Shown: positions 1-11,832, counted from the first letter of the stretch. The stretch is 40,244 bases of DNA from Actinomycetota bacterium (GCA_025963875.1 JAOPZY010000175.1:1-40244), one strand, 5' to 3'. Notes: a model not told the origin generated them from the letters alone. Made by a program: numbers and translations.

Positions 1-10
1 GTGTTCAATC

Positions 11-586
11 CTAGCCGGTCCTGAAGGGGAACCCGAAGGCACCCAACAGCGCCCGTCCCTGCTCGTCGTTCGCCGCCGTCGTGGCGATGGTGATGTCCAT
101 CCCCCGGATCGTCGTCACCTTGTCGTAGTCGATCTCCGGGAAGATCAGCTGCTCGGTCACGCCGAAGCTGTAGTTGCCCTTGCCGTCGAACGAACGTGGG
201 TTGAGGCCCCGGAAGTCGCGGATCCGGGGCAGGGCCACCGACAGCAGCCGGTCGAGGAACTCCCACATCCGGTCACCCCGTATCGTCACCTTGGCGCCGA
301 TCGGCACGCCCTCGCGAAGCTTGAAGCCTGCGATCGATTTCCGGGCCTTCGTCACCATCGGCTTCTGACCGGTGATGATCCGCAGCTCGTTCACTGCCTC
401 GTCGAGCGTCTTGGCTTCCTTGACGGCCTCACCCACGCCCATGTTGACGACGATCTTCACGAGGCGGGGGACCGCCATGATGTTCAGGCCCGTCTCGGCC
501 ACGAGCCTGGGGCGGATCTCGTCGACGTAGCGGCGCTTGAAGCGCGGCTCGTAGCCGTTCGTTGCGGCAACGGTCCCGGTCGCCAT
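11..586 (-). CDS. rplE: 50S ribosomal protein L5
   Basis: L5 binds 5S rRNA in the central protuberance of the large subunit. The 191-aa product has the usual length and shows family blocks such as VNMGVGEA near residue 48, [25 protein letters not shown] and the C-terminal GMDITI segment. I chose the ATG at 586 because it shares its A with the TGA of rplX (TGATG), which implies translational coupling. A longer reading from 607 would add seven residues of no family character. Only 10 bases follow the stop, so the next gene of the spc cluster (expected rpsN/rpsZ) lies outside the window. Confidence 0.97.
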   Translation of the reverse strand: MATGTVAATNGYEPRFKRRYVDEIRPRLVAETGLNIMAVPRLVKIVVNMGVGEAVKEAKTLDEAVNELRIITGQKPMVTKARKSIAGFKLREGVPIGAKVTIRGDRMWEFLDRLLSVALPRIRDFRGLNPRSFDGKGNYSFGVTEQLIFPEIDYDKVTTIRGMDITIATTAANDEQGRALLGAFGFPFRTG

Positions 587-912
587 CAGGCGAGCTCCCC
601 CTCGCACGACCGGCAGATGCGGATCTTCGTGCCGTCTTCGGCAACGGAGAACCCGACGCGGGTCGGGCCGCAGTTGCTGCAGACCAGCGTGACGTTGGAC
701 AAGTCGACCGGGAGCTCCTTGGTGATGATGCCGCCCTCCTGGCCGCCGCCGCGGGCCGAGGGCCGCACCTTCTCGTGGCGCTTCACGCGGTTGACGCCCT
801 CGACGAGCACCCGGTTGCGGGCCGGCAGGACGGCGATCACGCGGCCCTCCTTGCCGGCGTCCTTGCCGGCCAGGACGTGGACCCGGTCACCCTTGCGCAC
901 GCGGGCAGCCAC
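586..912 (-). CDS. rplX: 50S ribosomal protein L24
   Basis: L24 is an assembly-initiator protein of the 50S subunit. The 108-aa product opens with a KOW-type segment ([19 protein letters not shown], residues 7-25). It ends with two CxxC pairs (CSNC and CRSC) around TRVGF, typical of bacterial L24. The start is GTG at 912, whose first base is the last base of the rplN stop (TAGTG). The gene is therefore coupled on both sides, overlapping rplN upstream and rplE downstream by one base each. Confidence 0.97.
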   Translation of the reverse strand: MAARVRKGDRVHVLAGKDAGKEGRVIAVLPARNRVLVEGVNRVKRHEKVRPSARGGGQEGGIITKELPVDLSNVTLVCSNCGPTRVGFSVAEDGTKIRICRSCEGELA

Positions 913-1280
913 TAAAGGACCTCCGGCGCGAGCGAGATGATCTTCATGAAGCGCTTCTCCCTGAGCTCACGGGCCACGGGCCCGAAGACGCGGGTGCCGC
1001 GGGGGTTGTTCTGGTCGTTGATGATGACGACGGCGTTGTCGTCGAAGCGGATGTAGCTGCCGTCGGGGCGTCGCTTCTCCTTGGCCGTGCGAACCACGAC
1101 CGCCTTCACGACGTCACCCTTCTTGACCTGCTGGTTGGGCAGGGCGTCCTTGACCGCGGCGACGATGATGTCGCCCACGCGGGCGTACCGGCGCTGGGAG
1201 CCGCCCAGGACCTTGATGACGAGCACCTCCCGGGCACCCGTGTTGTCGGCCACCCTGCACCGCGACTCCTGCTGGATCAC
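912..1280 (-). CDS. rplN: 50S ribosomal protein L14
   Basis: L14 lies at the 30S/50S interface. The 122-aa product is exactly the family length and is highly conserved ([19 protein letters not shown] start, [28 protein letters not shown]). The start is GTG at 1280, overlapping the rpsQ TGA as GTGA (a 4-base overlap). Its last stop base is the first base of rplX. There is no reason to doubt identity or start. Confidence 0.98.
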   Translation of the reverse strand: MIQQESRCRVADNTGAREVLVIKVLGGSQRRYARVGDIIVAAVKDALPNQQVKKGDVVKAVVVRTAKEKRRPDGSYIRFDDNAVVIINDQNNPRGTRVFGPVARELREKRFMKIISLAPEVL

Positions 1281-1543
1281 TTCGCCCTCTCAAGCACTTC
1301 GACAACCCTCCACCGCTTCAGCTTCGACAGCGGCCGCGTCTCCATGATGCGCACCGTGTCGCCGACCTTGATGGCGTTGGTCTCGTCGTGGGCGTAGAGG
1401 TTCTTCCGCCGGCGATAGATCTTCGGATAGAGGGGGTGGCGGATCGTCTGCGTGATCTGCACCACCACGGTCTTGTCCATGCGATCGGACGTCACGATGC
1501 CCAAACGCACCTTGCGCTGCGGTCGCTCCTCGACTTCACTCAC
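1277..1543 (-). CDS. rpsQ: 30S ribosomal protein S17
   Basis: S17 is a primary 16S rRNA-binding protein. The 88-aa reading from the GTG at 1543 gives the normal size with the family blocks [27 protein letters not shown] and [23 protein letters not shown] ribosome-binding site lies 9 bases upstream of this GTG. The open frame continues upstream to 1756, but that part only mirrors the low-complexity tail of rpmC in another frame and is Arg-rich, so I reject the longer form. The gene overlaps the rpmC end by 8 bases. Confidence 0.96.
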   Translation of the reverse strand: MSEVEERPQRKVRLGIVTSDRMDKTVVVQITQTIRHPLYPKIYRRRKNLYAHDETNAIKVGDTVRIMETRPLSKLKRWRVVEVLERAK

Positions 1544-1934
1544 TCTCTTCAGCCTCCGCCTCTTCTGCAGCCTCTTCGCTCGATCCCGTTGCCTCGGTTG
1601 CCTCGTCCGCAGCCGCTTCCTCCTCCTCGCCGCGCCCACGGCGCAGGCCCCGCCGCCGCCTGGGCTCGGCGCCCGCCTCTTCCTTCTCCCGCTCGCGGCG
1701 GCGACGCCCCCGCTCGACCTCTTCCGGCTCCGGCTCGTGGCCGATGCCGAGGTCACGCTCGCGCTGGATGGAGCGGAGCCGGGCGACGTCCTTCCGGAGC
1801 TGGCCGAGCCGGCTGTAGTTCTCGAGCTGGCCGGTGGCGTGCTGGAAGCGGAGGTTGAACAGCTCCTCCTTCACCTCGTCGAGGCGCGTTTGCAACTCCT
1901 CAGAGGGTAGCTCACGAAGCTCCGCGGTTTTCAA
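1536..1934 (-). CDS. rpmC: 50S ribosomal protein L29 with long charged tail
   Basis: L29 sits near the peptide exit tunnel, where trigger factor and SRP dock. Residues 1-65 are a normal L29 ([43 protein letters not shown]). Residues 66-132 are an extra tail that is first Arg/Glu-mixed and then strongly acidic, ending EEAEAEESE. This doubles the usual length of about 65 aa. The start is TTG at 1934, overlapping the rplP stop as TTGA, with GGAG-rich sequence upstream. The tail has no recognised domain and is probably disordered; its role is unknown. Confidence 0.95.
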   Translation of the reverse strand: MKTAELRELPSEELQTRLDEVKEELFNLRFQHATGQLENYSRLGQLRKDVARLRSIQRERDLGIGHEPEPEEVERGRRRREREKEEAGAEPRRRRGLRRGRGEEEEAAADEATEATGSSEEAAEEAEAEESE

Positions 1935-2350
1935 ACCTCTCCACCCTCCCGCCGGACGAACCGGGTGTGAATGGGCAGCTTGTGGCCGGCGAGCCGCATG
2001 GCCTCGGCGGCGACGGGCTCGGCGACGCCTGCGAGCTCGAACATGACCCGGCCCGGCTTCACGACTGCCACCCAGCCCTCGGGGTTGCCCTTGCCGGACC
2101 CCATCCGGGTCTCGGCGGGCTTCTTCGTGTACGGCTTGTCGGGGAAGATGTTGATCCAGACCTTGCCGCCGCGCTTGACGTGACGGGTGATGGCGACACG
2201 AGCGGACTCGATCTGGCGGCTCGTGATCCAGCCGGGCTCGATTGCCTGGAGGCCGAAGTCGCCGAAGTTGACCTTGGTGCCACCCTTGGACAGCCCCCGC
2301 ATGCGGCCGCGGTGCTGCTTGCGATGCTTGACCTTCTTCGGGCTAAGCAC
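1931..2350 (-). CDS. rplP: 50S ribosomal protein L16
   Basis: L16 organises the A-site tRNA region of the 50S subunit. From the GTG at 2350 the product is 139 aa and begins [19 protein letters not shown], the standard L16 N-terminus. It also contains [27 protein letters not shown] and [28 protein letters not shown] ribosome-binding site lies about 6 bases upstream. The open frame to 2536 reads through the rpsC tail in another frame and is not L16-like. The gene overlaps rpsC by 8 bases and rpmC by 4. Confidence 0.97.
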   Translation of the reverse strand: MLSPKKVKHRKQHRGRMRGLSKGGTKVNFGDFGLQAIEPGWITSRQIESARVAITRHVKRGGKVWINIFPDKPYTKKPAETRMGSGKGNPEGWVAVVKPGRVMFELAGVAEPVAAEAMRLAGHKLPIHTRFVRREGGEV

Positions 2351-3320
2351 CGGGGGCTCCTCCCGGCGTCTGGGGCGCCGGCGGCGCCGGCTCCACGGGA
2401 ACGGACGGAGCGGCCGGGACGGCCGCAGGTGCCCGAGCTGGGGCGGTCTGGGCAGCCGGTGCCGGACGGGGCTCGCGCCGCTGACCCCTGCCTCCGCCGC
2501 CACCCGGCCCACCGGAACGGGGGCCGCCCTGGCCACCGCCTCGGCCCGAGGGCCGCGACGGGCGGTCGGTGCCTGCGGATGCCGCCGGTGCAGCCGTCTG
2601 GCCCGCAGCCGCCGCCTCCTGCTCCGCGGCGCGCCGGCGGGCGGTTGCCTCCCGGACCGGGACGACGTCGCCCTTGTAGATCCAGACCTTGACCCCGATG
2701 CGCCCGAAGGTGGTCCGGGCCTCCGTGAAGCCGTAGTCGATGTCGGCCCGGAGCGTGTGCAGGGGGACCTTGCCTTCGTGGTAGCCCTCGCGCCGGCTCA
2801 TCTCGGCCCCGCCCAGCCGGCCGGCGCAGGAGATCTTGACGCCCTGCGCCCCGGCCTTGATCGCCGTGTTCACCGCCTTGCGCATCGCACGGCGGAACGA
2901 CACGCGGGACGACAGCTGCTCGGCGACGGCCTGGGCCAGGAGCTGCGAGTCCAGGTCGGGGGTCTTCACCTCGATGATGTTCAGCTGGACCTGGATGTTC
3001 ACGTCCTTGCCCGTGACGGCGCGGGCTGCCTTGGTCTCCATCTGCTCCAGGGTGCCGCGGATCTCGTCGGCCTGGACACCCCGGCGGCCGATGACGATGC
3101 CCGGCCGGGCGGTGTGGACGTCGACCCGGACACGCTCACGGGTCCGCTCGATCTCGATCCGGCTGATCGCGGCGTGCGGGAGGAGGTTCTTCAGGTACTC
3201 ACGGATGCGGTCGTCGGAGAGCACGTACTGGCGGTACTGATTGCCCTCGGCGTACCAGCGGGACTTCCAGTCGGTGACGATACCCAGCCGGAACCCGTAC
3301 GGATGAACTTTGTGACCCAC
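2343..3320 (-). CDS. rpsC: 30S ribosomal protein S3 with Pro/Ala/Gly-rich tail
   Basis: S3 forms part of the mRNA entry tunnel. The start is GTG at 3320 ([15 protein letters not shown], the canonical N-terminus), giving 325 aa. The type 2 KH domain includes the loop VIGRRG near residues 77-82, and the conserved C-terminal S3 domain ends near residue 230. About 90 further residues are rich in Pro, Ala, Gly and Arg ([14 protein letters not shown] and similar), longer than in most S3 proteins. The gene begins 2 bases after the rplV stop, and its own tail overlaps the rplP start. Confidence 0.97.
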   Translation of the reverse strand: MGHKVHPYGFRLGIVTDWKSRWYAEGNQYRQYVLSDDRIREYLKNLLPHAAISRIEIERTRERVRVDVHTARPGIVIGRRGVQADEIRGTLEQMETKAARAVTGKDVNIQVQLNIIEVKTPDLDSQLLAQAVAEQLSSRVSFRRAMRKAVNTAIKAGAQGVKISCAGRLGGAEMSRREGYHEGKVPLHTLRADIDYGFTEARTTFGRIGVKVWIYKGDVVPVREATARRRAAEQEAAAAGQTAAPAASAGTDRPSRPSGRGGGQGGPRSGGPGGGGGRGQRREPRPAPAAQTAPARAPAAVPAAPSVPVEPAPPAPQTPGGAPGA

Positions 3321-3322
3321 GC

Positions 3323-3910
3323 TCAGTTGCCTCCCTTGGCCGGCCTTGGCATCTGGCGACGCCCGCCGCTGCCCTTTGTGTCGCTCTTTTTCTCTGTCTT
3401 CGGTCCGCTTCGTCCGGCCGCCCGCAGTCCGGCCCTGGTCCTGGGGGCCTTCGGCGCTGCCGCCGCGGCGGCACCCTGGCTGCGGCGCCACCGGCGACCG
3501 CCTGCCTCCTCGCCGGTCTGGCGGGCGGAGGTGCGCGGCGCCGGTTCGGTGCCCCGGCGCTCGACGATGATGTGGAGGTGGCTCGTCCGCTTGCGGATGC
3601 GGTACGCCCGGCCGAGCGCTCGAGGGCGGAACCGCTTGAGCGTCGGCCCCTCGTCGGCCTTGACCTCCTTGACGAACAGCTCGTGGGCGGCAAGGTCGTG
3701 GTTGTGCTCGGCGTTGGCGATGGCCGCCTCCAGCACCTTGGAGATCTCGTGGCTGGCGGCCTTGGGGGTGAAGGCGAGGATCCGGCGCGCCTCGTCGATG
3801 TGGGTGCCCCGGATCAGGGCAGCCACCTGGTTGAGCTTCGGCGAGCTGATGCGCAGGTAGCGCGCACCGGCCGTCGCCTGCCGGTTCACTTCGGCCCTCG
3901 TCTTCGCCAT
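3323..3910 (-). CDS. rplV: 50S ribosomal protein L22 with basic tail
   Basis: L22 lines the nascent-peptide exit tunnel. The ATG at 3910 gives [20 protein letters not shown], followed by the L22 core ([41 protein letters not shown]) to about residue 120. The remaining 75 residues are an Ala/Arg/Lys-rich extension (195 aa total against about 115 usual). The gene starts 2 bases after the rpsS stop. The open frame upstream to 4333 only shadows rpsS and rplB. The tail may contact rRNA or stay disordered; that is inference. Confidence 0.97.
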   Translation of the reverse strand: MAKTRAEVNRQATAGARYLRISSPKLNQVAALIRGTHIDEARRILAFTPKAASHEISKVLEAAIANAEHNHDLAAHELFVKEVKADEGPTLKRFRPRALGRAYRIRKRTSHLHIIVERRGTEPAPRTSARQTGEEAGGRRWRRSQGAAAAAAPKAPRTRAGLRAAGRSGPKTEKKSDTKGSGGRRQMPRPAKGGN

Positions 3911-3912
3911 GA

Positions 3913-4197
3913 CTACTTCAGCCTCGAGCTTCGTTCGGTGTGGTGTCCGTGCGTGCGGAACGTGCGGGTGGGAGCGAACTCGCCCAGCTTGTGGCCCACC
4001 ATCGACTCCGTGACGTAGACCGGCACGTGCTTGCGGCCGTCGTGCACCGCCAGCGTGTGGCCCACCATGTCCGGGATCAGCGTCGACCGGCGCGACCACG
4101 TCTTGATGACCCGCTTGTCGCCGCGTTTGTTCAGCTCGTCGACCTTCTTCAACAGATGGTCGTCGACAAACGGACCCTTGCTCAGTGACCTCGGCAC
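3913..4197 (-). CDS. rpsS: 30S ribosomal protein S19
   Basis: S19 sits in the 30S head and partners S13. The GTG at 4197 gives a 94-aa product, the normal size: [65 protein letters not shown] site lies about 6 bases upstream of the GTG, inside the end of rplB, whose stop is 2 bases away. The longer open frame to 4473 is a shadow of rplB. Confidence 0.97.
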   Translation of the reverse strand: MPRSLSKGPFVDDHLLKKVDELNKRGDKRVIKTWSRRSTLIPDMVGHTLAVHDGRKHVPVYVTESMVGHKLGEFAPTRTFRTHGHHTERSSRLK

Positions 4198-4199
4198 CC

Positions 4200-5033
4200 C
4201 TACCCTCCTCGCTTCGCTCCGCGCCGCCGGACGATGGCGGTGTCGGAGTACTTGCCCTTCTTCCGGGTCCTGCCTTCCTTCTTGCCCCACGGCGACGTCG
4301 GGTTCCGGCCACCGGAGGCCTTGCCCTCGCCACCGCCCAAGGGGTGGTCGATGGGGTTCATCGCCACGCCCCGGACGCTCGGCCGCTTGCCCTGCCAGCG
4401 ACTCCGCCCCGCCTTGCCGACCGAGATCAGCTCGGACTCCGAGTTCCCGACCTCGCCGACCGTGGCACGGCACCCGACAGGGATGAGCCGCATCTCCCCC
4501 GAGGGAAGCCGCAGCGTGGCCATGACTGCCTCCTTGGCCACCAGCTGGACCGAAGCACCGGCCGAGCGGGCAATCTTCGCGCCGCCACCCTGCTTCAACT
4601 CCACATTATGAACCACGGTGCCCACGGGGATGTTCTTGAGGGGGAGGGCATTGCCCGGCCGGATCTCCGCCGTGGTCCCGCTCATGAGCATGTCGCCCAC
4701 CGACACCTTGTCCGGGCAGACGATGTAGCGCTTCTCGCCGTCGACGTAGTGCAGCAGGGCGATGCGGGCGGTGCGGTTGGGGTCGTACTCGATGTGGGCC
4801 ACCTTGGCCGGGATCCCGTCCTTGTCCCGGCGGAAGTCGATCAGGCGGTACTGCTGCTTGTGGCCCCCGCCCTGGTGGCGCGTCGTGATCCTGCCGTGGA
4901 CGTTGCGCCCCGCCTGCTTCGGCTTGGGGACGACGAGCGAGCGCTCGGGGTGGTCCCGCGTGATCTCGGAGAAGTCGGCGAACGACATCCCCCGTCGTCC
5001 GGGGGTGGTGGGCTTGGCCTTGCGGATGGTCAT
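4200..5033 (-). CDS. rplB: 50S ribosomal protein L2
   Basis: L2 is needed for subunit association and peptidyl-transferase activity. The 277-aa product has the normal length and shows [19 protein letters not shown], the [12 protein letters not shown] block and [13 protein letters not shown], which carries the conserved histidine near the peptidyl-transferase centre. It ends with the usual basic [15 protein letters not shown] segment. It begins at ATG 5033, 10 bases after rplW, within the S10 operon order rplC-rplD-rplW-rplB-rpsS. Confidence 0.98.
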   Translation of the reverse strand: MTIRKAKPTTPGRRGMSFADFSEITRDHPERSLVVPKPKQAGRNVHGRITTRHQGGGHKQQYRLIDFRRDKDGIPAKVAHIEYDPNRTARIALLHYVDGEKRYIVCPDKVSVGDMLMSGTTAEIRPGNALPLKNIPVGTVVHNVELKQGGGAKIARSAGASVQLVAKEAVMATLRLPSGEMRLIPVGCRATVGEVGNSESELISVGKAGRSRWQGKRPSVRGVAMNPIDHPLGGGEGKASGGRNPTSPWGKKEGRTRKKGKYSDTAIVRRRGAKRGG

Positions 5034-5043
5034 GGTCGGATCC

Positions 5044-5331
5044 CTACCGTGTCTCGAAGAGTTCGATCTTGTCGCCTTCGGCGAGCTTGACGATGGCTCG
5101 CTTCGAGCTTGCCCGTGTGCCGGTCATGTTCCGCGTGCGCTTGGTCTTGCCCTTGCGGTTGCTGGTGTTGACGCCGACCACCTTCACACCCCAGATCTCC
5201 TCCACCGCGTGGCGGACGTCGATCTTCGTGGCCTCGCGCGGCACGATGAAGGTGTAGGTATCGTGGTCGATCAGCCCGTAGGACTTCTCGCTGACGACCG
5301 GGCGCAGGATGATGTCGCGGGCGGCGGTCAT
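5044..5331 (-). CDS. rplW: 50S ribosomal protein L23
   Basis: L23 is at the tunnel exit and docks trigger factor and SRP. The product is 95 aa, with [17 protein letters not shown] at the start, [22 protein letters not shown], the variable basic loop [11 protein letters not shown] and the C-terminal [17 protein letters not shown]. The ATG at 5331 overlaps the rplD TGA as ATGA, so translation is probably coupled. Length and motifs are ordinary. Confidence 0.98.
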   Translation of the reverse strand: MTAARDIILRPVVSEKSYGLIDHDTYTFIVPREATKIDVRHAVEEIWGVKVVGVNTSNRKGKTKRTRNMTGTRASSKRAIVKLAEGDKIELFETR

Positions 5332-6062
5332 TCGGCCTCACCTGCCTCCGCTTCAGAAAACACTTCCGGGCTCTCGTCCTCAGGGGCGGTGGCCTCAGGT
5401 GCGGCCTCAGGAGCGGCGGCCGCGGTCTCGAACTCGACGTCGGACTTTGTTATCTGCTGCAGCGCCTCCCGGGTCAACACGACGACGTCGGCGGCGAGCA
5501 CCCGGTACGTCGTCGGACCCTGGACCATGAGGACGTTGGGGAGGTTGCGGAACGACTTCCACGTGTCGATGTGCTCGGCGGGGTCGCGGTGGCCGGTCAC
5601 GATCAGCACCTTGCCGCTCGCACCCCACATCTCCAGCAACTCCACGGCTCGCTTCGTCTTCGGCGCCTCGAAGGCGGGAAGGTCGACCACCACGATGCTG
5701 CCCTCGCGGGCGCGGTCGCTGAGGGCCCCCTTGAGGGCCAGGGCACGGGTCTTCTTCGTGAGGCTGAAGGCGTAGTCGCGCGGCTTGGGGCCGTGGGCCA
5801 CACCGCCGCCGACCCACTGCGGCTCGCGGATGGAGCCGTGGCGTGCCCGGCCGGTGCCCTTCTGGCGCCACGGCTTGCGCCCGCCGCCGCGGACCTCGGC
5901 CCGGGTCTTCGTGGAGTGGGTGCCGGCCCGGATGGCGGCGAGGTGCGCCTTGACCACCGCGTGCATGACGGGGACGTTGGGTTCGACATCGAAGATCTCG
6001 TCGGGCAGAGAGACGGTGCCGGCCTGAGCACCCTCGCCGTCGACGTAGGTCGCCACGCTCAT
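5328..6062 (-). CDS. rplD: 50S ribosomal protein L4 with acidic tail
   Basis: L4 reaches into the exit tunnel and in some bacteria also represses the S10 operon. The ATG at 6062 shares a base with the rplC stop (TGATG) and gives 244 aa. The extended loop is visible as TKTRAEVRGGGRKPWRQKGTGRARHGS (residues about 51-77, quoted in part from a continuous conserved block). The last 33 residues (AAAAPEAAPEATAPED and on to the end) form an acidic Ala/Glu/Pro tail beyond the usual end. The upstream open frame to 6614 shadows rplC and is rejected. Confidence 0.96.
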   Translation of the reverse strand: MSVATYVDGEGAQAGTVSLPDEIFDVEPNVPVMHAVVKAHLAAIRAGTHSTKTRAEVRGGGRKPWRQKGTGRARHGSIREPQWVGGGVAHGPKPRDYAFSLTKKTRALALKGALSDRAREGSIVVVDLPAFEAPKTKRAVELLEMWGASGKVLIVTGHRDPAEHIDTWKSFRNLPNVLMVQGPTTYRVLAADVVVLTREALQQITKSDVEFETAAAAPEAAPEATAPEDESPEVFSEAEAGEAE

Positions 6063-6718
6063 CAGGCCTTCGCCTCCTTTGCCCGCACGGACGACCGGAC
6101 CAGCACCAGGCAGCCGTTGGGGCCGGGCACGGCGCCGCGGATGAGCAGGAGGTTGCGCCTGGGGTCCGCCTCGACGACCTCGAGGTTGAGGATGGTGACG
6201 CGGCCGGCGCCGAGGTGGCCACCCATCTTCATCCCCTTGAAGATGCGGGACGGGGTGGCGCTGGCGCCGACGGAGCCGGGGGAGCGGTGCTTGCGCTCGG
6301 TACCGTGGCTCGACGAGAGGCCCTTGAAGCCGTGGCGGCGCATGACGCCCGAGAAGCCCTTGCCCTTGGAGTTGGCCACGACGTCGACCCGCTCCCCTTT
6401 GGCGAAGACGTCCGCCAGGATCTCCTGGCCGAGCTCGAAGCCGTCGGTCGTCGCCAGGCGCAGCTCGACGAGGTGGCGCATCGGCGGCAGGGAGACGGTC
6501 TTCAGATGGCCGAGCTCGGGGCGGTTCAGCTTGCGCTCCGGTACCTCGCCGAAGGCGAGCTGGATGGCCGAGTAGCCGTCCTTCTCGGGGCTGCGCACCG
6601 CCGAGATCCGGCACGGCCCGGCCTGGACCACCGTCACCGGAATGACCCTGGAAGCCTCGTCAAAAATCTGGGTCATCCCGATCTTGGTGCCCAGGATCCC
6701 CTTGGTTACGTCAGCCAT
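6062..6718 (-). CDS. rplC: 50S ribosomal protein L3
   Basis: L3 starts 50S assembly and lies near the peptidyl-transferase centre. The 218-aa product begins [21 protein letters not shown] and contains [36 protein letters not shown] and [12 protein letters not shown], all L3 signatures. A GGGGAGAA ribosome-binding site precedes the ATG at 6718. It lies 10 bases downstream of rpsJ and is coupled to rplD by TGATG. Confidence 0.98.
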   Translation of the reverse strand: MADVTKGILGTKIGMTQIFDEASRVIPVTVVQAGPCRISAVRSPEKDGYSAIQLAFGEVPERKLNRPELGHLKTVSLPPMRHLVELRLATTDGFELGQEILADVFAKGERVDVVANSKGKGFSGVMRRHGFKGLSSSHGTERKHRSPGSVGASATPSRIFKGMKMGGHLGAGRVTILNLEVVEADPRRNLLLIRGAVPGPNGCLVLVRSSVRAKEAKA

Positions 6719-6728
6719 TGGTTCTCCC

Positions 6729-7043
6729 CTACAGGTTGAGCTTGATCTCGATGTCGACGCCTGCCGGCAGGTCCAGCCGCTGCAGCGAGTCGACCGTCTT
6801 GGGCGTCGGATCGAGGATGTCGATCATCCGCTTGTGGGTCCGCATCTCGAAGTGCTCCCGCGAGTCCTTGTCCTTGTGCGGGGAGCGGATGACCGTCACC
6901 CGCTCGATGCGCGTGGGCAGCGGGATGGGCCCGTGGACACCGGCGCCCGTCCGGGTCACGGTGTCGACGATCTTGCGTGCGCTCTGGTCGATGACCTCGT
7001 GGTCGTACGCCTTCAGCTTTATGCGGATCTTCTGGGTCGCCAT
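6729..7043 (-). CDS. rpsJ: 30S ribosomal protein S10
   Basis: S10 is part of the 30S head; in some bacteria it also acts as NusE in antitermination. The product is 104 aa and nearly invariant ([56 protein letters not shown]). The ATG is at 7043. Only 41 bases separate it from the fusA stop and I see no strong promoter or terminator there. The S10 cluster may therefore be an extension of the fusA transcript, with tuf displaced to 26120. Confidence 0.98.
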   Translation of the reverse strand: MATQKIRIKLKAYDHEVIDQSARKIVDTVTRTGAGVHGPIPLPTRIERVTVIRSPHKDKDSREHFEMRTHKRMIDILDPTPKTVDSLQRLDLPAGVDIEIKLNL

Positions 7044-7084
7044 CGTCTTCCTACGGCTCTCTTCTCGTCGTGCGCTCGGTCGTG

Positions 7085-9235
<2,151 letters not shown>

Positions 9236-9307
9236 CGCCTTTACCACCAACCCTTCCAACCCCCCAACGGATATCCCAATCTCGCTACCTTCCTGCAACC
9301 ATTTCCT

Positions 9308-9342
9308 GGCAACAAAACGGCCGGGAGACAGACTCCCGGCCG
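9308..9342 (-). terminator. Intrinsic terminator between rpsG and fusA
   Basis: On the minus strand a perfect 10-bp stem (CGGCCGGGAG / CTCCCGGCCG, positions 9342-9333 and 9327-9318) with a 5-base loop is followed immediately by TTTTGTTGCC. This is a good rho-independent terminator form. It falls inside the classical rpsL-rpsG-fusA operon in a 241-base gap (9236-9476), so it may act as a partial terminator that lowers fusA expression relative to rpsL and rpsG. The rest of that gap shows only a weak promoter-like TTGCAG sequence near 9295. Confidence 0.75.
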
Positions 9343-9476
9343 GGCGGCTTCGCTGCACGCAAACCTATGTCTGCGAAACCACCCGCTTGCTTCTGACCAA
9401 AGCTGCCCCCTGTACGCGTGTGCGTCGGAAACGTACGTTCCAGGTTACCCCAACACCGGCGTGCCGGCCCGGAGCA

Positions 9477-9947
9477 TCACCACCTGTAGTGCGCGAACGC
9501 CTTATTCGCTTCCGCCATCTTGTGCAGGTCCTCCCGCCGCTTCACGGAAGCACCGACCCCATTTGCTGCATCCATCAATTCACCGGCCAGCCTGGCCTCC
9601 ATCGTCCGCTCTCGCCGTGCCCGCGAGAAGTTGACGATCCAGCGGATCGCCAGCGTCGTCGAGCGCCGGGAGGGCACCTCCATGGGAACCTGGTAGGTGG
9701 CCCCGCCGACCCGCCGCGACTTGACCTCGATGAGCGGCCGGACGGAGTCGGTGGCCTTGCGGAGCGTCTGGGTGGGATCGCCGCCCGTCTTCTCGGAGAT
9801 GATCTTCAGCGCCCCGTAGACGATCTTCTCGGCGAGCGACCGCTTGCCCCGCAACATCAGCCGGTTGATGAACTGCGTCGCCAGCGGGTTGTGGTAGACC
9901 GGGTCGGGCTTCGGCTCCCGCTTGATGGCTGGTCCTTTGCGTGGCAT
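9477..9947 (-). CDS. rpsG: 30S ribosomal protein S7
   Basis: S7 initiates assembly of the 30S head and contacts E-site tRNA. The product from ATG 9947 is 156 aa, the standard length: [37 protein letters not shown], a block matching [13 protein letters not shown], and the C-terminal [11 protein letters not shown]. The gene begins 4 bases after the rpsL stop. The longer open frame to 10076 shadows rpsL. Confidence 0.98.
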   Translation of the reverse strand: MPRKGPAIKREPKPDPVYHNPLATQFINRLMLRGKRSLAEKIVYGALKIISEKTGGDPTQTLRKATDSVRPLIEVKSRRVGGATYQVPMEVPSRRSTTLAIRWIVNFSRARRERTMEARLAGELMDAANGVGASVKRREDLHKMAEANKAFAHYRW

Positions 9948-9951
9948 CCCT

Positions 9952-10323
<372 letters not shown>

Positions 10324-10471
10324 CGTACGTCCTTCTTTCTTTCTCTCGTTTCTTCCCTGTCTATTCGCGCGTGTGCCCGCGTCCCAACCGGTATCACGCT
10401 GCTTCGGGCGGCTGGGAGGCAGGCTGCACCTCGTCCGATTCCCCTGACGGGGGGCCGAGGCGCGAGCAATC

Positions 10472-10500
10472 AACGTAGCACCTAGATGATACCTGGTCAA
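10472..10500 (-). promoter_or_regulatory. Sigma-A-type promoter for rpsL-rpsG
   Basis: On the minus strand TTGACC (10500-10495) is separated by exactly 17 bp from TACGTT (10477-10472). The bases TGC directly before the -10 make it an extended -10 promoter. The start of transcription would be near 10465, leaving a leader of about 140 nt before the rpsL TTG at 10323. The leader contains a small CCCC-TGAC-GGGG hairpin near 10441 and no recognised riboswitch. Confidence 0.8.
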
Positions 10501-10600
10501 CGGGGGTGGTCGCCGTGGGCTGGCAGGGATTTCCCCCACATAGTGTGGGCTTTTCCTGCCACCTGCCCCCCTCCAGAGCAGTTTGTGCTTATCTATACCC

Positions 10601-11509
10601 ATGAACGATATCGAACGTGCCATTATGGCTCTTACGGAGAGGCAGCATGGGGCAATCTCCCGCCGTCAGGCGCTTCGCGGAGGCATGTCGGCACGGGCTA
10701 TCGAGCATCGACTCGCCTCCGGCGAATGGGTCCGCCTGTTACGCGGCGCCTACCGCCTCGGGGGGGCGGAGTGCACCTGGGAGCAAAAGATCATGGCCGC
10801 CACTCTGGTGGCAGGCCCTGGCGCGGTGGCATCGCACCGGGCGGCGGCGGCGCTGGTCGGCATGCCCGGAGTGCCGAGGTGGCTCGAAGTCACCGTACCG
10901 CGACCGCGCCAGGTTGCTGTCGAGGGGGTCATCGCCCATCAGACGCGGCTGCTGGTTCCCGAGGACATTGGCCAGGTAAAGGGCATTCCGGTGACGACGG
11001 CGGGGCGGACCATCGCCGACCTGTCCAGGGTGTACTCGAAGGCGAAGATGGACCCCATCCTCAACTACGCCATGGCGAACCGGCTTGTGACGCGGGCGGA
11101 GATGGTGGGCCGGGCTACCGGACGCAAGCACGACGATGTTCTGCGCAAACTTCTGGCGGAGCGGCCGGCTTCGGCTCGGCCGATGGGGAGTGAGTTCGAG
11201 GCAGCCCTCTTTCGGGCGCTCCGGGATGCCGGCCTGCCGCTGCCCGTGCCGCAGTACCGGATCCTGATGGCGGACGGGGGCGAGGTCTTCCTCGATTTCG
11301 CCTACCCCGAGGTGAAGCTGGCCATCGAGGCGGACAGCTTCATCTGGCACGCCTCGCTGGCAGCCTGGCAGCGGGACCGGGCCCGGAATGGCGACCTGGT
11401 CGCGATGGGGTGGTCGATCCTGCCGATCACCTGCGATCTGGTCATGTTCCATCCGGCCGAGGTGGCCCGCCGGGTGGGTTCCTCTCTCAAGATCCGGCGA
11501 GCGGGGTAG
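10601..11509 (+). CDS. AbiEi antitoxin-like winged helix protein with DUF559-type domain
   Basis: The 302-aa product has an N-terminal winged-helix segment (residues about 5-55, [12 protein letters not shown] ... [15 protein letters not shown]) like the AbiEi antitoxin family. Its C-terminal part (about 195-295) resembles DUF559/Vsr-like PD-(D/E)XK folds: [29 protein letters not shown], then [13 protein letters not shown]. The D-x(n)-E-x-D pattern is visible, but nuclease activity is inference. I see no AbiEii-type toxin next to it, so it is likely a solitary regulator-like gene of a type common in actinobacteria. The ATG at 10601 has no ribosome-binding site; TATCTATA 6-11 bases before it suggests a possible leaderless transcript. 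A TTG at 10583 is an alternative. Confidence 0.75.
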   Translation: MNDIERAIMALTERQHGAISRRQALRGGMSARAIEHRLASGEWVRLLRGAYRLGGAECTWEQKIMAATLVAGPGAVASHRAAAALVGMPGVPRWLEVTVPRPRQVAVEGVIAHQTRLLVPEDIGQVKGIPVTTAGRTIADLSRVYSKAKMDPILNYAMANRLVTRAEMVGRATGRKHDDVLRKLLAERPASARPMGSEFEAALFRALRDAGLPLPVPQYRILMADGGEVFLDFAYPEVKLAIEADSFIWHASLAAWQRDRARNGDLVAMGWSILPITCDLVMFHPAEVARRVGSSLKIRRAG

Positions 11510-11526
11510 GCGGATAGGCTCAGAGC

Positions 11527-11802
11527 ATGGCCCAGCCGCTCCCAAAGACCAACGGCCTGGCCATCGCCGCCGTGGTCATGGGTATATCCGGCGTGCTCAG
11601 CGCCTGGCTCCTGCTTCCCTCGATCCTCGCCGTGGTGTTCGGTCTCGTAAGCCATTCCCAGATCAAGCGCTCAGCGGGGATGCAGGAGGGTCGGGGCCTC
11701 GCCATCGCCGGCCTCGTGCTCGGCGCCGACGGACTGCTGGTGGGACTGATCTGGGTGCTCGTCGTCGTCAGCTTCGGGGGCCTCCGCCTCCTGCCCGTCT
11801 AA
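11527..11802 (+). CDS. DUF4190-like small membrane protein
   Basis: The 91-aa protein has two hydrophobic segments (residues about 10-40, NGLAIAAVVMGISGVLSAWL and on, and about 57-88). They flank a short polar loop SQIKRSAGMQEGRGLAIAG. The pattern NGLAIAA..LG...... GLAIAG..LG is typical of DUF4190 proteins, whose function is unknown. It starts 17 bases after the preceding gene and probably shares its transcript. A strong terminator follows 4 bases after its stop. Confidence 0.75.
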   Translation: MAQPLPKTNGLAIAAVVMGISGVLSAWLLLPSILAVVFGLVSHSQIKRSAGMQEGRGLAIAGLVLGADGLLVGLIWVLVVVSFGGLRLLPV

Positions 11803-11806
11803 AGCA

Positions 11807-11832
11807 AAGGGGGCGCCCGGAGGCGCCCCCTT
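11807..11832. terminator. Bidirectional terminator between converging genes
   Basis: An 11-bp stem (arms AAGGGGGCGCC and its complement) encloses a CGGA tetraloop (TCCG on the minus strand). On the minus strand it is followed by TTTGCTTT, giving a good rho-independent terminator for rpoC, whose stop is 20 bases away. On the plus strand it closes the DUF4190-like gene with a weaker T tract. Confidence 0.85.

Noticed and set aside
1277-1756. A longer, Arg-rich N-terminus for S17
   Set aside because: It mirrors the rpmC tail in another frame, and a ribosome-binding site marks the GTG at 1543.
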